Below, one piece after another: positions 59,801-64,000 of a stretch of DNA of 64,000 nucleotides. The notes below the pieces were generated by a model. That model was not told the DNA's origin. It saw only the letters and a program-made list of their open reading frames with translations, and did no database searches. Position numbers and translations under genes: made by a program. This DNA is from Mycteria americana (taxonomy: Eukaryota > Chordata > Aves > Ciconiiformes > Ciconiidae), in NCBI RefSeq assembly GCF_035582795.1, contig NC_134373.1:26568501-26632500 (forward strand). The letters are read 5' to 3'. Position 1 is the stretch's first letter, and every line of letters starts with the position of its first letter.

Positions 59801-62253
59801 AAAACCATCACCAAAATAGTGAAATACAGCAAATCCCTTCCTGCCTCCAGGCTCAGCACCACAGGAATTACCCCAGAACTGTGGCTGGAGGGAAAAGAAA
59901 TTTCACATGAATAAACACTGCATAACACCCGTTCCCCAAAAGACTTGAAACCAAGAGAAAAAAAATACACCTCTCTGCACATCTCAGATCTTTGTCTCCA
60001 CCCTGTGCTTGCCTGGACAGGAGGGCCCCAGCACAAGCACAGAAGAAAATGCAGAAGTAAATAACTTCCTCTCCTCCAGCAACACACTCCAGGCACAAGA
60101 CTTATCTAGAAACGATATCTAAAGAAAAGAACATGCCGTAGATGAGTAAGAGGCAGAAGCAGAGTACCATCAGCCACACTAAGAATCGATCCAGGAACAA
60201 TCGGTACGCCAGGCAAGCATGCCGACGCAGAAGCGAGGAGGCTTTGCTGTACATTGAAACGGAAACTTCGGGGGCCTGCAGGCTGGTGCAGAGTGAGCAA
60301 CCCCAGCTCTGGTCGCACAGAGTCAGGGTTTCAAGGCGCAATTAAACCCACAGGCTGCCACCTCCACACTTACACCAACACAGGGACGCACGTACACTTT
60401 CTCTCCAGCAGGAAGAGTGCCTCAGTATGGACTTGTGATGAACGAGTGTTTGTGACACACACTGTTAACCCCCGTACATGTAATATTTTCTAATGGACGC
60501 AGCTGCAACACCATAGCAGTCACCTGGGAGTTCTCTCTTCCCAGTGTGGTGCCTGTGCTTTGGGGAAACTTGTTGCGTTAAACAATCAGGCTCAAGAAGA
60601 ATAAAAAGCCTGCGAGCAGCTCAGCTATTCTGCAAGGCAGTGCAGCCTGTGAGGTTATTTTATGGAAAAAAAACCCCAATCAACCAAACAAAAAAACTTG
60701 AGCAAGAAGTCTGCTGAGAGAAGAAAGCAGAGGAAATGGCCACTGTCAAAGTTCTGCACACAAAAGGCTGACAGCTTCGAAAGCCACTGGAGGAAAAGGT
60801 GATGCAGAAAAAGGCACCTGCCTGGGTGTCCCTTCCCGGAGCAGCCTGGGCTGAGCTCTTCGAGGCACCAGGGCAGGCTCCACCCCAGAGATAACACCAC
60901 CGCGCGTTGCTTCTCAAGGCTTTGTCTCTGTACAAAGGTGCCCGGTGTTACTCAGGCCAGCAGACAGCGCAGCGAGCCTGTGGGTAGCTTGGCTGCAGAT
61001 AAGGACACTTATAGGAAGGGACACTCTTTCAAGCTGAGCTGTGCTCAGACAAGCACCTTCACAGCCCCGCTGCAACACTCACAGCAAAATAATCACTGGC
61101 TCCCCAGGGACTGAACTGTCCCAGCCAGAGATGCAGGTGCAAACCAGCCCCCCCCAACACACCCCCGAGGCCAGGACACCCACCAGGCTGGCACCAGGGG
61201 CCGTGACAGAGCCGTGGGCCTGCATCCCTCCTGCTCAGGAAAGCAAAGGGGGGCAGGCTAGAATCTCCTCCCCACCCCCAAAGCCAAAGATAAAGCTAAA
61301 AGGCCACAGCTCCACACACAGGCTTCCTGTTCCTCGGCTCCCCCCACACATTCTGTACCAGCGCTGGCACCACGCTGGGCCCGTTCTGAATGAAAGCTGC
61401 TTTACCCAAAGTGAACATCCCTGCAAATCCACCTTCCCCCAGCTCCCTCCTTGCCCAGGCCCTCTTCTCCAGCTCTGCTCCCTCAGCCCGCCTCAACACT
61501 GCAATCTCCAGTACCCTCCCCAGCTCCTTCCTCCTCCTTCCCCGGGCTTCCACCCTGCCCTAGCACTAACCACCCCATCAAGCCCCGCTCTCCTGTCCAA
61601 TTCTGTCTGTCCAGCTTTGCTCCCTCATCCCCCAGGCCTTCACTCTGCCCAAGCTCCGATCAACTCCACCGCTCCCAGGTCAGTCACCCCCGCCCAGATC
61701 GCCCTCCTCCAGCACCGACCCTCCTCCCAGCCCTCTCACCCCGCGGGCCCCCATCCTGTCCCAGCTCTACCCTCCCCGCTCCCCAGCCCCCCATCCTACC
61801 CCCCATCATTCTCCAGGCCCCCATCCTGCCTTGTCACCACCCCTCCCAGCCCAGCCCCACCATCCCCCAGCCCCCATCCTGCTCCCGTACCAACTCCCCC
61901 AGCTCAGCCCCCTCCTTTCCCCGGCCCCCATCCCGCCTCGCTGCTCCCCCCGGCCCCGCTCAGCCCTACCATGCCCCGGGCCCCCACCCGACACCGGCAC
62001 TACCCGCCAGGCCCTCCCCTCTGCCCGGTCCCGACCCACCCGCCCAGGCCTCTGGCACGGCCCTGCCCCCGCCAGCCAGCGCCCCCCGCCCCTCCCTCAG
62101 TCCGCGGCCCCGTCCCGGCCCCGCCGCCCCCGTCCCTGCCCCCGCCCCGGTCACGCCCGGCCCGGCCCGGCGTCCCTACCCGGCGGCCGCGCCCTCGAAC
62201 TTGAGCGTGAGGGTCTCCTCGATGATGCGGTTGTTGACCTCGAGCAGGATCAT
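41836..62253 (-). CDS. ARPC2: Actin-related protein 2/3 complex subunit 2 (p34-Arc), 300 aa
   Basis: Structural core subunit of the Arp2/3 complex; with ARPC4 it clamps the mother filament and supports actin branch nucleation at the cell cortex. Ten coding exons: 62253-62180, 52094-52060 (35 nt), 51025-50913, 48742-48697, 48121-47935, 47500-47407, 45061-44935, 43544-43444, 42957-42857, 41860-41836 (TAA). All are GT-AG and phase-consistent, giving 300 aa, the same as human. It opens [20 protein letters not shown], then [110 protein letters not shown] and [20 protein letters not shown]; it ends TGKTFTTR. Intron 1 is ~10.1 kb. Introns here are longer and far less GC-rich than in the rest of the window. 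Confidence 0.98.
42858..52059 (-). other. ARPC2: ARPC2 introns 2-9
   Basis: Intervals 51026-52059, 48743-50912, 48122-48696, 47501-47934, 45062-47406, 43545-44934 and 42958-43443 (with 41861-42856 as the last intron, just left). They are moderate in GC, with no recognisable gene, small RNA or mobile element. A 24-nt A run lies at 51568-51591. A short AT-rich block with an 84-codon open frame (47290-47036) is noted in the findings. Confidence 0.65.
51568..51591. repeat. Poly(A) tract in ARPC2 intron
   Basis: Twenty-four consecutive A on the plus strand. No flanking target-site duplication or retroposon body is evident. Confidence 0.9.
52095..62179 (-). other. ARPC2: ARPC2 intron 1
   Basis: A ~10.1 kb intron. 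I recognise no RNA gene, virus-like element, LINE or SINE. It contains an 18-nt A run (59027-59044). One open frame (60341-60102, minus, 79 codons) has a hydrophobic stretch but no other support. The last ~1.1 kb, near the promoter, becomes C-rich (61150-62180) with pyrimidine-rich, CCCAGC/CCATCC-laden low-complexity sequence. Confidence 0.7.
59027..59044. repeat. Poly(A) tract in ARPC2 intron 1
   Basis: Eighteen consecutive A on the plus strand with no recognisable retroposon attached. Confidence 0.9.
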
Positions 62254-62500
62254 GTCGGTGCCGGGGAGGGGAGGGGCTCTCAGGGCGCCGAGGCCGGAGG
62301 GAGCCGAGCCCGCTGCGCGCACCGGGGACCCGCCCGAGCCTGCGCCGCCGCTTCCGCTCTCGCGCCCGCGCGTCACTTCCGGCCCCGGCCGCGGCGGAGC
62401 CGGCAGGCGGCGGCGCAGGCGCTCCCGCCCCTTCCGCCCCGCCCTCCGCGCTGACGTCACGGGATGCCCCGCCCATCTGCCCGCCGCGGGGGGGAGAGGG
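62254..62500 (-). promoter_or_regulatory. ARPC2: ARPC2 promoter with CRE and ETS-type motif
   Basis: CpG-rich, TATA-less region upstream of the ARPC2 ATG. ACTTCCGG (62375-62382, ETS/GABPA-like) lies about 125 bp upstream and a perfect CRE, TGACGTCA (62452-62459), about 200 bp upstream of the start codon. Factor binding is inferred from motif identity only. Confidence 0.6.
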
Positions 62501-62627
62501 GGCGCGCCGGGGGAGCGGGGTACAGCGGGGGTGCCCCCAAATGGGGGGGGGCACGGGCAGAGGGGTACCCCGGGGGGCTGGAGGATGCCCCAGGGTATGG
62601 GGGTCCCCCCAGTTGGGGGGGCCCAGG

Positions 62628-63022
62628 GATCCGGGGTGCGCCTGGGGCAAGGGGGTCCCCGAAAGTGTGGAGGTGTCCCCGGGGATCTGGGGTGCGCCTG
62701 GGGCAAGGGGGTCCCCGAAAGTGTGGAGGTGCCCCCGGGGATATGGGGTGTGCCTGGGGCATGAGGGGTCCCCAAAAGTGTGGAGGTGCCCCCGGGGATA
62801 TGGGGTGCGCCTGGGGCATGAGGGGTCCCCAAAAGTGTGGAGGTGCCCCCGGGGATCTGGGGTGCGCCTGGGGCAAGGGGGTCCCCGAAAGTGTGGAGGT
62901 GCCCCCGGGGATCTGGGGTGCGCCTGGGGCAAGGGGGTCCCCGAAAGTGTGGAGGTGCCCCCGGGGATATGGGGTGCGCCTGGGGCATGAGGGGTCCCCA
63001 AAAGTGTGGAGGTGCCCAGGGG
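62628..63022. repeat. 56/57 bp minisatellite, seven units, upstream of ARPC2
   Basis: Units begin with GAT at 62628, 62684, 62740, 62797, 62854, 62910 and 62966 (steps 56, 56, 57, 57, 56, 56), with an eighth, broken start near 63022. Two unit types alternate in blocks: one with GCAAGGGGGTCCCCGAAAGT (56 bp) and one with GCATGAGGGGTCCCCAAAAG (57 bp). Units share GGGGTGCGCCTGGGG and GTGTGGAGGTGCCCCCGGG. Confidence 0.95.
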
Positions 63023-64000
63023 ACAGCGGTACCCCAGGCAGATGTGGGTGTGCCCCAGAGTATGGGGGTCTGCACAAGAATGGGATGCTCCAGGGATATG
63101 GGGGTGCTCCGGGGATATAGGGGTGTCCACAGGGAAAAAGGGCGTCCCGTGGGCTGGATGATCCCAGGGTTATGGGACCCGAAAAGCAGGGGTGGCCCCC
63201 AGGGGACAGGGGTGACCCAGGGTGATGGGAGGATGCCCCAAAGGGATGGGGGTCCCCAAAAGCGTGGGAGTGCCCCAGGGAATAGTGCCACCCTCGGAGG
63301 GCTGTCAGGGTGCCCTGGAGCTGGGGGGGGGGGGTGCCCAAAACTTTGGGGGTGCCCCAGAAGAGCATGGGGATGTCCCCAGGGAACAGGAGTGTTCTTG
63401 GAGCTGTGGTGATGCCCCAGGGGTATGATGGTGCCCTACAACTGTACGGGTGCCCCCAGGAACAGAGGTCCCCCAAAAGTGTGGGGTACCCCTAAAACTC
63501 ACAGGCACCCAAAAGCTGTGGGGTTGGGGGTGCCCCAAGGGTTTGGGGTGCCCCAGAGGGACAGGGTGCCCAGAGTGTGCCCAGGGGTGCGGGCTTCCCC
63601 CAAAGGCAATAGGGATGCTCAGGGGAGTAGGGGTGCCCCAGGGTTACGGGGGTGCCGGGGCCGGAGGGGTCCCCCCGAGTCTGCGTGGCTGGTGCGGGCG
63701 CACGGCTCTGCCTGACAGCACGGCTCGGCTCAGCACAGCTCGGCACAGCCAGGGTGGGAGGGACATGGGGCTCTGCTCTGGGGGGTCCCCCACAGCACCC
63801 CCCAACAGGGGCAAGCCAGCCCCGCAGTGCCCCTGTGCCCCCCAAAATCCCGGTGCCAACCCCCAATCTATCAATGGGGAAACTGAGGCACAGAGCCTTG
63901 CCCTGCCTTCGCCCACTGGCCTGCCCGCCAAAACCCCCACGGCCCTGGGGGGCCTCCGCTCTCCCGGGGGGGCTGCAGCACCCGGGGGGGCCTTGAAGGG
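63023..64000. other. G-rich degenerate repeat sequence beyond the minisatellite
   Basis: Low-complexity G-rich DNA with recurring GGGGTGCCCC and GATATGGGGGTG motifs to about 63665. These look like decayed relatives of the 56/57 bp unit. Ordinary GC-rich sequence then follows to the window end. No gene supported. Confidence 0.6.

Noticed and set aside
41836-62179. Search for LINE/CR1, SINE, DNA-transposon or virus-like elements in the ARPC2 introns
   Set aside because: I recognised no terminal repeats, reverse-transcriptase or capsid-like frames, or CR1-type ends by eye. A masked search could still find old fragments.
62457-63476. Repetitive PRTPDPRGHLHTFGDP-type frame on the minus strand near ARPC2
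   Set aside because: It is a translation of the 56/57 bp minisatellite; unit lengths of 56 shift frame, so no protein constraint is evident.

Overview
This window is vertebrate chromosomal DNA, most likely from a bird. It carries eight protein-coding genes (two of them cut or nested in unusual ways) with many short exons, canonical GT-AG introns and a microRNA. The first ~41 kb has very compact introns and extreme G/C runs, as on avian microchromosome-like segments. The gene order VIL1 - CTDSP1 - SLC11A1 - CATIP - PNKD[TMBIM1 nested] - AAMP - ARPC2 matches the human 2q35 block. Species cannot be told from the sequence; I call it avian from compactness, composition and chicken-like protein variants.

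Layout, left to right. 24-417: first two coding exons of villin (VIL1, minus; rest lies outside). 418-5495: VIL1 upstream DNA with diverged ~180 bp duplicated units, then the CTDSP1 3'UTR. 5496-9174: CTDSP1 (minus, 7 coding exons, 258 aa) with a miR-26 hairpin in intron 4. 9175-13493: intergenic DNA. 13494-19225: SLC11A1/NRAMP1 (minus, 15 exons, 558 aa). 20261-22868: CATIP (minus, 9 exons, 377 aa). 23912-36350: PNKD (minus), a composite gene with a long form (387 aa), a form from a separate internal first exon (367 aa) and a short form (133 aa). TMBIM1 (plus, 11 coding exons, 309 aa) lies entirely inside the big PNKD intron. 36638-40779: AAMP (plus, 11 exons, 423 aa), sharing a 287 bp divergent promoter with PNKD. 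41836-62253: ARPC2 (minus, 10 coding exons, 300 aa), tail-to-tail with AAMP. 62254-64000: ARPC2 promoter and a 56/57 bp minisatellite.

All exon sets were derived by hand: each junction was checked for splice dinucleotides and codon phase, and the summed lengths agree with the human proteins (258/261, 558/550, 377/387, 387/385, 309/311, 423/434, 300/300).

The genes do not form one pathway. VIL1, ARPC2 and CATIP concern actin/cilia; CTDSP1 plus miR-26 form a known host-gene/microRNA pair; SLC11A1 is a macrophage metal pump; PNKD is a metallo-beta-lactamase-fold protein; TMBIM1 is a membrane BAX-inhibitor-family protein; AAMP is a WD-repeat protein. The most interesting signals are regulatory and architectural: two perfect CREs and a perfect CTCF core at the nested PNKD/TMBIM1 promoter, a ZNF143-type site on each strand of the PNKD/AAMP promoter, an RFX X-box at CATIP, two GC-AG introns in TMBIM1, a six-frame-open 40/41 bp minisatellite, and absence of GPBAR1 from the ARPC2-AAMP gap where mammals have it. 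I found no recognisable virus-like element, LINE or SINE, and no previously undescribed protein system.
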